From NCBI RefSeq assembly GCF_029227915.1, contig NC_079886.1, positions 8,370,001 to 8,434,000 of the forward strand: a DNA stretch of 64,000 nt. Direction: 5' to 3'. The position numbers and the translations under genes were made by a program. This DNA comes from Hydractinia symbiolongicarpus (taxonomy: Eukaryota; Cnidaria; Hydrozoa; Anthoathecata; Hydractiniidae). The notes beneath the pieces were generated by a model. That model was given only the letters and a program-made list of their open reading frames with translations. It searched no databases and had not been told where the DNA came from. Position 1 is the first letter of the stretch; every line of letters starts with the position of its first letter. Below, in pieces: positions 12,001 through 22,387 of the stretch.

Positions 12001-13313
12001 TTTATGGATACTGGAGAAGCACTGTGATGGACCGTACCATGAGAAACACCAGGTGCCATACCTCCATGACTTACATTGGAATGTTGATGATACACACTTG
12101 AGTATGATGTTGGTAGACCTGATGCAAGGTTTGCATTGTGCTGACTTATAAGGGCCTGCATATTAACATTTGTCTGATTAACAGATACTGATCGATCTTC
12201 AATGAGATGAGGAGAATTATACATAGCTTGCTGTGCAGAGCTGATTTCTCCTGAACTAGGCAGGGGTTTAACAGGTACAGTCTGTGCTGTTAATGGAGCA
12301 TTTTTTACAGCACGTTTTTCAGCATTTTGTTTACGGTTATGTTGAACCTCGGGGTCATTTTCAAAAAAGTTCTTTACAAAATCTAAGCTCCTCTTCTGTT
12401 CTGTTTTGTCTTTTGTGGCTGGAACAGTCCTTTTAGTGGCATGCATTTGACCATGATCCTGACTATCAAGACTATAAGGATTTCTAAGGATACCTTGACT
12501 ATGAGCCACTTGGCCACTTTGAAACTGCATATGCAGCCAGTTGGGATCCATGGGTGGTGGACCCCTGCCAGAAAAGCCAGATTGTGTGTAGTAACTGTTT
12601 GGATGTTGTTGGTTATTGTGCTGGCCATAGTTTTCAGATGCTTGTTTGGGCCCTTTAGACAGTTTATTACGAGGTCTGGCTCCTCCACTGTTACCCAAAA
12701 CATCAACATCCTTTTTGTTGTCACTTTTGACCTTATCAGGATTGGGTGCATTAGGTTTTTTGTTATCTTTGCCAGCCTCAGTTCTGTTTGATGAGTTAGG
12801 CTTGTTTCTAGACTGGCCCCTGTTTGCATTTCTATGGTGCCTATTTGATGGTCTATGGGTTTTATCCTCCTTATTCTCTTTTTCGTCGTTACCAGATTTT
12901 GATGCTGCATCTTTTTTGGTTTTGCTATCGTGAGGACCTTTGTTATCCTTTCCTTCCTTGGTGTTATCTTTCGTACTTGTTCCGTTTTGCTGTTTTGCCA
13001 TGAATTCCTTTAACTTTTGGATTTTTTCAAGATCCTTCTTGGCTACACCAACAAGTTTTTCAGTGCACTGCTTATCAGTTTCTGGCATTTCTTCTTGATC
13101 CTTAGAAGAAGGTTTCGATGCCAAAGCCCCCTTGTTATTTTCTTCTTTTGCTTCAACAGTAGAAGCAAGTCTCTGCTGAATTTTAATAACTGGTGGCTCT
13201 TCCTCTTTCTTCAATTCGTCCGAAATTGAAGGTGCTCTTTTCTGTTGGCTAGAAAAATCAGTCGGTTTGTACAAGGCTGGTCTGTTTCGAGCTTGTTGAC
13301 CATAATATGCCAT
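1..13313 (-). CDS. NFX1: NFX1: NF-X1-type zinc finger / RING protein, 19 exons, 3' end outside the window
   Basis: Exons read on the minus strand, in transcript order: 13313-11468, 11246-11172, 10734-10684, 10027-9967, 8811-8740, 8501-8398, 8290-8255, 7120-7042, 6864-6656, 2836-2739, 2660-2633, 2227-2039, 1743-1624, 1480-1401, 1127-1023, 848-720, 439-360, 271-173 and 28-1. All junctions keep frame and give about 1163 codons, close to the length of vertebrate NFX1. The first exon encodes a long low-complexity Lys/Asn/Ser-rich tail ending in a RING-CH-like finger (CMVC...[17 protein letters not shown]). The later exons encode serial NF-X1 fingers (CGxxxC...CHxGxCxxC), followed by the CDEEC motif that precedes the R3H domain in NFX1; R3H itself must lie beyond base 1. 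The family acts in the nucleus and on poly(A)/PABP RNA, with E3-ligase-type activity. The ATG follows a splice acceptor by 2 nt. One intron is GC-AG. Orthology to NFX1 rather than NFXL1 rests on the N-terminal extension and the CDEEC region. Confidence 0.9.
3621..3857 (+). pseudogene. gag-like fragment of an LTR retrotransposon
   Basis: A 78-codon open frame beginning [20 protein letters not shown], with the [19 protein letters not shown] arrangement seen in N-termini of copia-type gag proteins of invertebrates. A stop interrupts it, after which homologous-looking sequence continues in another frame with several further lesions. It lies inside an NFX1 intron, on the strand opposite to that gene. 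It is a relic with no expected function. Confidence 0.5.
5060..5434. mobile_element. TTAA-target MITE, 375 bp
   Basis: The left end AAGGAACCCGAGGTATAAAA and the right end (reverse complement AGGGAACCCAAGGTATATAA) form inverted repeats of about 29 bp. The element is flanked on both sides by TTAA (5056-5059 and 5435-5438), a target duplication typical of the piggyBac and Kolobok groups. It has no coding capacity. A second copy lies near 17064-17720 in rearranged orientation. It is inserted within the decayed copia-like element, so it is younger than that element. Confidence 0.7.
5736..6540. mobile_element. Harbinger-type MITE (TAA target) carrying a LINE fragment
   Basis: Inverted termini AGGCCGATATACACTGAAGA (left) and AGGCCGATATACACAGAAGA (right, reverse complement) differ by one base. 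TAA occurs directly outside both ends (5733-5735 and 6541-6543), matching the 3-bp TWA target of PIF/Harbinger. The subterminal parts are AT-rich runs of AATATT. The centre (5909-6232) is a fragment of a non-LTR retrotransposon reverse transcriptase. It is non-autonomous and would need a transposase supplied in trans. Its TIR is not the same as that of the full element at 18215-21152. Confidence 0.65.
5909..6232 (+). pseudogene. C-terminal fragment of a LINE reverse transcriptase
   Basis: About 100 open codons match the typical C-terminal part of LINE RT proteins: [17 protein letters not shown], then [17 protein letters not shown], then NWVRKCRDL. The RT catalytic core is absent. No ATG starts the frame and flanking sequence is unrelated AT-rich DNA, so this is a captured or nested fragment. 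Its position, entirely between the termini of a Harbinger-type MITE, is the notable point. Confidence 0.7.
7187..7335. mobile_element. Truncated hAT-like MITE copy
   Basis: The stretch beginning GGGCTGTTAATAAGGGG resembles the left half of the MITE at 17208-17539 (AATAAGGGGAG..., AATTCTGAGAAATG, AACTGCTCCC versus AATTGCTCCC). I could not find its right end in the following 200 bp. It sits in an NFX1 intron. Confidence 0.45.
10169..10389 (+). mobile_element. Non-autonomous Helitron, 221 bp
   Basis: It starts TCTATATTATATTTC after an A and ends CTAACGACTAG before a T, fitting the Helitron rule of 5'-TC, 3'-CTAG and insertion between A and T. About 10 bp before the 3' end lies an imperfect hairpin (CCCATGGA / TCTGCGGG). 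The same termini occur at 15390-15539. It sits in an NFX1 intron. No coding sequence. Confidence 0.6.
10805..11045. repeat. Dispersed repeat, copy 1
   Basis: Shares with 14120-14300 the phrases AATGAGTGAARAACAAATTATTGC and GAATTTTAAGG.G..ATGACAACC (degenerate). The family is unassigned. It lies in an NFX1 intron and has no reading frame. Confidence 0.35.
11468..13313 (-). CDS. NFX1: NFX1 exon 1: disordered N-terminal region plus RING-CH finger
   Basis: This single exon contributes the first 615 residues. Residues about 60-250 are Lys/Glu/Asn/Ser-rich. Residues about 250-530 are rich in His, Ser, Gln and Gly with a few hydrophobic clusters. A RING-type cysteine/histidine array begins near residue 575 and is completed by the next exon ([10 protein letters not shown]). 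The donor is at 11466-11467 (GTAAAA). I see no clear PAM2 (PABP-binding) motif, which vertebrate NFX1 has. The start is the ATG at 13311-13313; no longer in-frame start is supported because a strong polypyrimidine-AG acceptor ends 2 nt before it. Confidence 0.85.
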
Positions 13314-14119
13314 TACTAAAAAAATACAAAATCTTTGAGACAGGAATTAACCAGAAAATAATATGTTAAAAGGTTCATTCTAATGGATGTACCTGACAGA
13401 ATACAGAACCATGTTAAAAAATCTCTCAGGCTGGCCATTTTTTTAAAAACAATATTATAAAACACACAAAAAAAATTATTCTGTTTTGAAAAACACATGA
13501 CAGCAAGCAAACAAACAGGATGACCGAAAAACATCAAATTTTATTTTCCAGGTTTGTTTCTGCTATTGTTAAAGTAACCTACGAAGTCGCTTATAAAAAG
13601 TTCTGAATTCAAGATCAAGTTTCTGAACAATTGAATTTTTATATATTTCTAGTACCAAAATATTTCTGAGCAATCCAATCTGTTGACAACCTTGTTTTGT
13701 GTTCTAGATTGTTTGCAAGCATACTTCCTAGCAATGTTTGACACCTTTCTGGCAGCTTTTTACCCAAACCCCTTCCTTAAAAAGATCATATGATCTCATT
13801 CAAAAAGTTTGTTCCTCATTTAGGACTTTACTGGTGATATCAATGCATTTTAAAATACTCTCCCATTAAAGACAAAGTGATTCTTCCTTCCGCAGAGCTG
13901 AGCCAAGTTTGGTCGTCAACAAACAAAGAAATTAATCAATCACAAATTAATCAAAAACAACTTATCAAGGCCAATACAAGGAAGGATAAGACAGAAAAAA
14001 AATGGTGAAAAAAATTCATTGTAAAAATTCAAAGTATCCTTGTATCCACTGAGAAAACCTATTTAAGTTGTGGTCTGGGAGCACTGTAGACCACTTGCCA
14101 TTGATCCCCAGTAATTTCA

Positions 14120-14300
14120 ACATTTTCTTTGTAATGAGTGAAGAACAAATTATTGCTGTAAAAAGTAGCATTTCTATGCTACAGGTAATAAAACTAAAAT
14201 TATGAAGATTTGAGGAGAAAGTTGTTCCACTTCAGACAAAATTTCAGGAAACTTTTGAAATTTAGGAATTTTAAGGCGCCATGACAACCCTGTACTGGTA
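14120..14300. repeat. Dispersed repeat, copy 2
   Basis: The second member of the pair described at 10805-11045. Terminal structure is not clear. The rest of 13.5-14.5 kb holds nothing I can assign, apart from possible NFX1 promoter or leader sequence near 13.3-13.6 kb. Confidence 0.35.
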
Positions 14301-14560
14301 GAGACAACCAAAGGACAACTCAAACGTTTGTTACCAGTAACTACCAGAACATATACATTGTTCCTGACGATGTTGAAAACAAAGAAAGGCTGCATGGTGA
14401 AATTAGTAACAAAGTTAGTATCGAAAAATGATGTGGAGACAGGAGGCGTGATAAAGGTAATGATTTGTAATAGCAAGCACGTTTTTAAAATACTGAACAA
14501 AAAATGATTCTGATGATGGCCTTTGAAATGTAAGGTCAAAATATCAATTTTAAATCGTAG

Positions 14561-14743
14561 GAAGCTATAACATCACCGTAGATTGTTTAAATATGTTCAA
14601 ATCCGATCGTTGGAAGCTAAAACATTGCTGTAGATCGTTTAAAAATTATCAAAACACGATTGTATGAATCTAAAACATCGCTGTACACCATTTTAAAACC
14701 ATCAAAATACAATTGTACGAAGCTAAAACATCACCGTAGATCG
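14561..14743. repeat. Minisatellite, about 53-bp unit, 3.5 copies
   Basis: Units begin at about 14561, 14612, 14666 and 14719, each with the core GAAGCTAAAACATCRCYGTAG followed by an AT-rich part. Copies differ by about 10-20%. No coding potential. Confidence 0.7.
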
Positions 14744-14844
14744 ATGTATATAGATATTTTAAGTAATTTGTTAATAAAATTTCTTTAGAAATCGGTGCGT
14801 GTGATGAACATAATAATAATGATGGTGTTACATTTAAAGTGATT

Positions 14845-15100
14845 TTGAAACGATTTGAACTGAAACGAATTTACCAAACTGTTGAAACGAATTGATGTTG
14901 ATATTGTGAGACGGTTATGAAACGAATTGCGAAATGATTTTCGTTTCAACAAAATGATTTTAAACTATTTTGAAACGATTTGAAACGAATCTGAAACGAT
15001 TTTCTTGGCAAAAAAATATTTTAAAATTGTTTCAAATTCGTATAGCGATTGTTTCAAAAACAAATTAAACGAATTGAAACAATTATTTTTGAAACGATCG
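14845..15100. repeat. Degenerate GAAACGA-rich simple repeat
   Basis: About 20 occurrences of GAAACGA / AAACGATT / its complement TCGTTTC over 250 bp, with irregular spacing. It is likely a decayed short-period satellite. Confidence 0.6.
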
Positions 15101-15389
15101 TGGAGACAATCCCTAAACAAGGTGAATCAATAATGTTACTATAGGATCAGCATTGGGTAAGGCCACTTGAAGTTGATTCTTTGTTCATGGTAATTTGTTG
15201 TGATAAAACTAAAATGCGCGATGCACTAATTTTGTAATCACAAAATTAGCTACGTTGTTAAAACAGAACTTTAAATTTTTATGTGATTTATAACAAAAAT
15301 TAGCTACTTTCGCTAAAATAGTTTAGCAAAAGTGAAAAACAAGACAGATTATTATTGTCAGAGCACCCTCTTTTGTTATGATTATTATA

Positions 15390-15539
15390 TCTATATTATA
15401 ATACCCTTATACGTCTGTCCGTCCGTCCGTCTGTCTGTCACGCAAAATGGTAGCTTAGCTGCGCAGGTAGCCAGACGCATGCAATGCGGTATAAAAAGGA
15501 CGGGCGAACCCGTGGATTTTTCCACGGGCTAACAACTAG
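15390..15539 (+). mobile_element. Non-autonomous Helitron, 150 bp, best preserved copy
   Basis: The 5' end is A|TCTATATTATAATACCC. The 3' end is a perfect 8-bp stem hairpin at 15509-15528 (CCCGTGGA, TTTT, TCCACGGG) followed by CTAACAACTAG|T. These are the three diagnostic Helitron features: TC start, hairpin then CTAG end, and an A/T insertion site. Internal sequence includes a (GTCC)n/(GTCT)n tract at about 15415-15440. Other copies or ends are at 10169, about 34600 and 57446. Confidence 0.75.
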
Positions 15540-16667
15540 TATGCCTAAAATTACGCTAGCTAACCTGTAATACAGGAAGACTTTCAGTCAATACCATTTA
15601 GGAAAAATAATAAAAACAAGGTAAGAATAAGATTGTCTTAACACCCTCCTCTGTTATGAATTTTACTTCGAAAAATTCTTGCTGCGTAACTTTTAAAAAC
15701 AAGTTTTGGGGCATGCAAATATTATATCTTTTCACCTTAAAAAATAAGTTACATTTTTTTAGTGAGACAAATTATTATTTTTCTTTCACAACTAAAAAAT
15801 ATAAACTGCATGCGTTATGCAAAAAAAAAAAACAAATAGAAAAAAATGGTTGTCGTAACAACCTCCTCCATTTTTAATATTTTTGTTGTTGTTGTTCTGA
15901 TCATACATTCTCAATAAAATTATTTTTATTTCGCTGACCAACCGACCATAAGCTACTATCGACTTCGCCTGCAGAATAATTAGGTTGGAGTCGCCTAATT
16001 GGGATAATATACACAAGCCTGATGGGTTATGCAACCAGTAATGCTTACTCATTGTCACTGTTATACAAAACACCTATTATTTTTACGCACCTACTTTTCC
16101 ACCGAACATTGTTCATGGGAATTGAAGAATGGATGTTGCCGCTTAGATGTAACTTTTTCAGTTCTTTTTCCATAGGTAAATTCAGAACAAAACATGACTG
16201 ACTAGCAGGTTGTTCTAAGGGGAGATCAATTTATTACGCACCTCTATGCTAACGACTCAAGCAGAAACATCAATTTTAGATATTCTATATAAGAACAGAA
16301 TACTCCTGATAACCCCAACCTCCAAGGGACCAAAAGAATAGTCCTTAAATTTTAAGTTATGTTCAAGTTCTCAGGACATTCGATAACTATAAGATTTTGA
16401 TTAAAAATGAAAAATTTGATTTATCGAAAGTTTTCTTCCTTGTTTAACAGAAACAAAAATATACCCTGTTACATTTATTGATAATATGTTCTAATGTTGA
16501 AGATATTATTTCAGTTTGTCTGTTTAGTATTCATATTGAAGGTTCATCATTTCATTATAATTGAAGGGGATCGAAACTAATAAGAATTAACAAATAAGGA
16601 ACAAGTTGTTAAAATTACAGCTAATTACAGCAATAACATCTTTCGATGGAATTAACTACTTCTTCTG

Positions 16668-17005
16668 TAGAACTAGCAACCATTATCTCAGTAAGTTCAT
16701 ATGAGATGCTGTTTATGTGTTTGTCACATTCTACACTATCGATGGCTTCTTTAATCTTCCTGGCCTTTGTTCTAGATTCTCTGGAAAATCTTTACACATA
16801 ATTTTGTAAATAACATGGCTTTGTTTTTCCAGGTTAATTTTGCCTTTTGGTTTGACAAAGTGCTTCATGGTGTATCTTTAGAGTAAAAAATGCATTTGAT
16901 CCTGTGTTGCCTTAAGACTCTCGCTGGTCCCTGGTACAGAGGGTAGAAATGCTGGTGTGATGAATTTCTCTGATGTTTTACTGTGTTGTTTTGGGTCTAT
17001 CTTCT
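16668..17005 (-). pseudogene. Fragment of a Penelope-like / GIY-YIG retroelement ORF
   Basis: The minus strand reads, in changing frames, TPAFLPSVPGTSESLK, then VKPKGKINLEKQSHVIYKI, then CKDFPE. These resemble the linker and start of the GIY-YIG endonuclease region of Penelope-like retroelements common in cnidarian genomes. Stops and frameshifts interrupt it, and the reverse transcriptase itself is not present here. Family assignment is from memory of the motif pattern, so moderate only. Confidence 0.45.
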
Positions 17006-17063
17006 CCTTATTTTATTTTCTACTTGCATGATGACTTTTTGACTGTATCCATTTGCAAATTAA

Positions 17064-17720
17064 GGGAACCCAAAGTGTAAAATGATGTGGGACTTATATT
17101 ATAGAGCGTAAGAAGTTGGTTAACAAATCTTTTTAAATTTTTTAAAAAGCTCTTTTTGTTCTCAAGATATTCGCATTTAAAGAATTTCGGAATTAATTAT
17201 GCTGCATCAGGCCTATCAATAAGGGGAGAGCAATTGCTTTTGCTCACGCAAAGGCTCACAAAATTCTGAGAAATGAGAAACTAGCTAAGCCATTAATTGC
17301 TCCCCCATTTCCAAAAAAGTTTTTCTAGCTGAGCAATATTAATTCATCTCACATGGTAATCAATTTTCTTTCTTATTATTTACAGTAAAAAAGAACCAAA
17401 ATATATAAAAAAGACTGTAATAACACTTCCTTTTATATAATCTTATTCTATTTATTCAGATTGCTCGCCCAGTTTAAATTTACTGCAACTTTGGGGGAGC
17501 GATTTATTGTCTGGTGTAATTTTCTTATTGATAGACCTGCTGCATAAATTATGTCATATTTAAGTAATAGCAAATTTTGACACTTTGTGTCATCTGTAAT
17601 TTTAGACCTGTTAAGGGATGTGCATTTAAACTTTATGAATGCTATGATATTATAAAAGTGAATTAATTAACATTTTTTTTTGCCAAAGTTACACTTGTTT
17701 GCTTGTCCCAGGCATCTTAT
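17064..17720. mobile_element. TTAA MITE copy interrupted by a second MITE
   Basis: It begins TTAA|GGGAACCCAAAGTG and continues with sequence that is the reverse complement of the 5060-5434 element (for example TTTAAAGAATTTC, TAGCAAATTTTGACA and CTTGTTTGCTTGTCCCAGGC). The copy is split by the element at 17208-17539, and its far terminus is lost near 17720. Confidence 0.6.
17208..17539. mobile_element. hAT-like MITE, 332 bp, nested
   Basis: Termini CAGGCCTATCAATAAG and CAGGTCTATCAATAAG (reverse complement) differ by one base. CTGCAT flanks both sides (17202-17207 and 17540-17545) as a target duplication. Removing the insert restores continuity with the TTAA MITE. CAGG-starting termini suggest hAT, but only 6 of the expected 8 duplicated bases match. 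Confidence 0.65.
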
Positions 17721-18506
17721 TTTTTTGCTGACAACCCATAACATGGGTCTTAGGAATAAAAAATGAACATTGTGATCATCGTAATTTCTGGACATTTCAA
17801 ATCATATGGCGGTCAAAACAAGTAGTGTTCCTCACAATATTATTTTACAGCTATAACTATTCTTTATATGAATGAACTTACATTTGATGTGATCATTAGG
17901 ACTAAATGACTTGTCAAATGTATCTACACCTTTGCCTTTGATTGTTTCTTGTGGTATTTACAATAACAAAAGTGTGATACCAAACAAAGAAAGCAAGACT
18001 AACATGTGAAACAAACTTGAATGTGAATCAAATCTGTCCACTTTGCAGATAATTTGGACCAATTATCGTCTTATTTGCATCGCGCAATGGTAACTTATGG
18101 CCCAAACCTTGTGTGGCACTATTTGTTGTTTTAAATAATGGATTTCAGCCATTCATGCCGCAGGGAAAAAATAAATATGGCGGACGAAAACGTCACCTAA
18201 ATAGGCGACACTTAAGGCTGGTTTCCACTTGTCTGGATCGGACCGGATCGGACACGGATTTGCTCTGTTTTTTGTCCGCGCACGCTCAGAAGAGGGTGTT
18301 TCTTGATTCAAAATGATCCGAGACTGTTTCAAAACCGATCCGAAAGGAGTTAAAATAGTTTCAACTTTTTTCTGATCCAAGTATGGATCAATACCGGATC
18401 CTTTTTTTTTTAACCAATGAATGTTCTAAAATGTTTGATCATGTGATGTAAATTAAAAAGGATAGCCAAAGCTGTATGACTGCTGTGAAAACAACACCAA
18501 AGCAAC

Positions 18507-19478
18507 ATGGAACAACAGCATGAAGACGCACATGCACATGCAGATGTTAATATTGATACATCCTATGTCAATAGTGGTAGTTTAATTCAGCAACAAAACC
18601 CAGATATAAGACATCAGTTAGTTGATTTAATGCCTTCATATCCAACTCTCTGGAATCCTAATTTAAGGGCCTAAAAGGATTTAAATAAAAAAGATGCATG
18701 TTGGAGGGAGATAAGCATCAAAATGAATGTGACAGGTATGTAGCTCGCTAAGTCAGTGACTAGATAGTTTTTTATTCATATATACTAAGAATTATTAAGT
18801 CAATTTTATTAATGGAGAGTTGGTTTTTTTGTTGCAAGATTGGGAAAAGCTAGCTAATACATTTATTTATATTTTATTCTTAGTGGACACCTTAAAAAAA
18901 GAATGGAACAAAGTAAGAGATAATTATCCAAAAACTTTGTCAAAAAGGGAGAAAGCAACAATATCTGGTTCTTCTAAAAAACATTACCAACTTGCAACTT
19001 TTTTGAGGAACTATCATTTTTAAGAGACAGCCTTACCAATAGAACACAACTTTCAAACATACCATCATCAATATTAAGCCAAAGTATTGATGAAGAAAAT
19101 AATTCCACTTCCTCTAATTATAATGTGTCATCCCATGAAAGTGAGATAAGCGATCCACCTGCTGAAACACCACCTGCCAAGCATAGAAAAAGAAGTAATG
19201 TTTCGAGTCAAGAAAATGATACTGATTTCTTGTTAATGAGAATGCTTGATAGGCATATAAATGAATCAGACAAACAACAACTATTACAAAAAGAAGAGCC
19301 AGTGGAAGACGGAAATAAATTATTTTGTTTAAGTTTACTGGAGACGCTGAGAGGTTTAGACGAGAGAAAAAATACGTTGGCACGAATTAAAATCCAACAA
19401 GTGTTGTTTGACATAAAATTTGAAAAAAAAACAATTTATATAGTATACTGCAACTCGTTTTCTTTAAAATTTTGTTGA
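18507..19478 (+). pseudogene. Harbinger accessory DNA-binding protein (MADF/BESS), broken
   Basis: Exon 1 runs 18507-18735 from ATG and exon 2 from 18884. After splicing (GACAG|GTATGT...TTCTTAG) the reading continues VDTLKKEWNKVRDNYPK, which fits the second half of a MADF domain. The C-terminal part has a BESS-like motif (DTDFLLMRMLDRH...LFCLSLLETLRGL). Lesions: a TAA in exon 1 after NPNLRA (near 18672) and a one-base frameshift near 19000, where the alternative frame restores ELSFLRDSL. In intact Harbinger elements this protein brings transposase to the nucleus and to the terminal repeats. Confidence 0.7.
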
Positions 19479-19701
19479 TATTACGTATAGACTTGTTTGT
19501 TATATTACAAAGACAAAGTTTCGTAAACATAACATCTGAGTAGGATACCACTCAAATCTTACAAAAGAAAAGCCTTTTTTTTTAAACAAAACAAAGGAAC
19601 AAAATCAGAAGAGCATTGTTTAGTAATAAAATATTAAAAGATTCAGGAATTATTGAGGACTGTGCTCTATGAGAAAGATGTTTTATGCTACTTTGTATTT
19701 T

Positions 19702-20994
19702 TTAAATATAAATATAAAAAATATTTACTTTTGAGTTAAATATATCTGCAGTGGAGTTCACTGCATTTTGTTGCCAGGAAACACATCCAATGTCTGTCAT
19801 AAAGTACTCGCAAAAACTATCACGAACTTCCTTAGCCTCCAATGTAAAATTGTTTGAAGACACTCTTCTAATGTCTAATAACGCTCCTTGAAAATTCTCT
19901 TCATCTCTCCAACTACCCTCTTTCAGCATACCATTTGTAACACAATCACCAAAGCCAGACGGGCAATACATTTTCTTATCATCCATTAAAAAATTATGCA
20001 AGGCTACTGTTGCTTTTGTTATTTCTGTAACGTGTTTTACAGTGCCAATTATGGACCTGCGAAAGATTCGAAATCTGGATGCGCATATGCCAAATGTATT
20101 TTCTATTACTCGCCTAGCTCTTGATAGCCTGTAGTTGAATATGCGCCTTCAATCATTTAATAAATTACGAGGATAAGGTTTAACCAAGTTGATTTTTAAA
20201 GGAAATGCCTCATCTCCAACGAAAACATAAGGGAAATTCACCTTATCATATCCACGAAAATATCTTGGTTGGGGGAGCTGAAATAGATTTTCATTGATTG
20301 CATACCCAATATTTCCGCTTGAAAATACACCTGCGTCACTTTGGCAGCCACTATCACCAATATCAACTAATAAAAACTTGTAGTCTGCATCGCATACTGC
20401 TATTAACACTATGATGTGGGTCTTTTTATAATTAAAAAAAGATGAACCTCCACGTGCTGGGGCTTGCATTACCACATGCTTTCCATCAATTGCCCCAATA
20501 CAGTTAGGGAACTGCCAAAGTTTCTCAAAATTTGCAGCTATTTTTTTCCATTCTGCATGCGTTGATGGACATTTTAACTGTCCTGCTCCCAACAACTTTT
20601 CCCATATGGCATTGCATGTTTCGCTTATAATTCTACCAACTGTTGTAGGTCCCACGCGATAACTGCTTGCTATGGTAGATTTTGCATCTCTAGTCACTAG
20701 ATATCTTAAAGTTATGCACAAACGTTGATCAGCAGATATGCTTTCACGTTTTAGATTCGATTTAGAAATCAATGGTGCCACATAAGACAGAAGTTTTTCG
20801 TATTTTTCAGGTAACATGCGAAATTGTTTAAAGAAATACTCGTGATCAAAAAGACGTAGATCTTTAATTAATAGATGGTATTCTCCTTTCTGTTTTCTTT
20901 CTTGGAAAATTTTTCTTACCCACCATCTTTTTTTGTATTTATTCCTTAACTTTCTTCTTTGAATGTGTCTCTTTAAAACTATCAAAAGTAGCAA
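19702..20994 (-). pseudogene. Harbinger DDE transposase with a single in-frame stop
   Basis: Reading down from 20994 the frame is open for 281 codons, meets one TGA (20149-20151) between NLLND and RRIFNYRLSRARRVIENTFG, and then stays open in the same frame to 19702. The family's acidic triad is visible: D in NCIGAIDGKHV, D in VDIGDSGCQSDAGVF, and E in RRVIENTFG after the stop. An HTH-like segment precedes it (VGPTTVGRIISETCNAIW). The stop truncates the protein before the catalytic Glu. The natural start is unclear: an ATG near 21018 lies in another frame, suggesting a one-base indel. Confidence 0.85.
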
Positions 20995-22294
20995 AGTTCT
21001 AATATTTTTGCAGCCATATTTGTTTACAATTTTTTTGGATGAAAATTCGCGCTCTTTTAGAAGTGGAAATCTTCACTTGGATCTGGATCGGATTATAATT
21101 GGATCCCATCCTGGTCTGATCCGGTCCGATCGAGACAAGTGGAAACCAGCCTTTAATTAAGTTATATATTTCATTTTGTTGCGCAAACATATCGAGGCAC
21201 GAGTAACAATTTTGGAATCATGGTCGCGTAGACTATCCATTCTGAACAAAGATTTTTTGCGATTTTTTCTTAGGAATGTGTGAAAAGCCATTAAATATCG
21301 TATGTCTTAAATGACCTAAGTAGGCTACAATGAGTCGCCTAAATAGGTGGTATGCCCTAATTAGCCTACCGTCGACTAATTAAGTGTTTACCCTGACTGT
21401 ATGAACGTGTTGTCCCTTAGTTTAGCTATAGTACATATTCCTTCCGTTAGTCAACACCCTAACAAAGCATCAAATAGCAGTCACTATTGTAGGAAGACGT
21501 ATAGCAAAAAACATTTACTGAAAGTTTTAAACATACTTTGAACGGAGTCATAGCATTAACTTTGAGCATCAAACCAACAAATAAAAAACTTGACCCCAGT
21601 CAAGACACCATTTTGACGAGGGAAAGCAAGCGCTTCTTTTGCGGAACGTGCGTATTTGAATCTAGTAAGAAAGTAGGAGAGTATCTTTACTCTCTTCTCC
21701 GCTGTGCTTTTGAAACCGGATAAGGTGTCCCCCGGGTGTAAAATATCGACCGGGCTTTTATTTTGTCCCCTTTTTTCTATTAAAAAATAACTTTAATTTG
21801 TAAACGTTTTTGTTTTATCAAAATTTCGATATTGTAAAATTTTTTTGCTTATATTTCCTAGCAAATAGGATTCGTAGGAAATTCATTTTCGCAAGAAACA
21901 ATCTAACAACGGGCGGGTTGTTCATAGAGAGCACAAGCAAACATAAAACAGCAACCCAAACATACCCCTTAATCCCTTACTAATAAACGTGAAGTTGTTA
22001 ACGTTTGTTATTGTTATTTGACCCCTCTCCTATATCCCCCCCCCCCCTCTTCGTCAATCTGCGTCAACTTTGCTTTACCCGTTCCCCAGAGTTGACGTCA
22101 TATGAACGAAGAACCAAAAATAGCTACACGAAAGGATTGTCACCGCTTCATTCCCCCGACAATCAGCGCCAACCTTAGCGTAAGAATTTTCTGCCGTGTT
22201 TACTACATTGAGTTCGGGGACGAAAAATTCGGTTCGTTATATCGACAGTTTTCTATATGACGGGTTTGCTATAGAGAAAAAATTTATAGACTTT

Positions 22295-22387
22295 GGTTCG
22301 TTATATCGAGATGTTCACCATATCGGAGGTTCGTTATATCGAGATGTTCACTATATCGGAGGTTCGTTATATCGAGAGTCCACTGTA
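22295..22387. repeat. 33-bp tandem repeat ending in a pogo-like terminal inverted repeat
   Basis: Two full units and part of a third of GGTTCGTTATATCGAGATG... end as CGAGAGTCCACTG|TA. Read on the minus strand, CAGTGGACTCTCGATATAAC is a typical pogo/Tigger-type terminus next to a TA target. The partner terminus was not found within about 1 kb to the left. Confidence 0.5.

Larger units (their letters stand above)
18215..21152. mobile_element. Complete-ended PIF/Harbinger transposon, 2.94 kb
   Basis: The left terminus AGGCTGGTTTCCACTTGTCT is matched perfectly by the right terminus in reverse complement. Similarity extends through subterminal GGATCGGACCGGATC motifs. TTA flanks both ends (18212-18214 and 21153-21155), the 3-bp TWA target of Harbinger. 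Inside are two convergent genes, the usual Harbinger pair: a MADF/BESS DNA-binding protein on the plus strand and a DDE transposase on the minus strand. Each carries only one or a few disabling changes, so the insertion is fairly young. Confidence 0.9.

Noticed and set aside
11966-13229. Several long open frames overlapping NFX1 exon 1 on both strands
   Set aside because: They are alternate-frame shadows of the NFX1 coding exon, which has the only frame with recognisable domains and proper splice sites.
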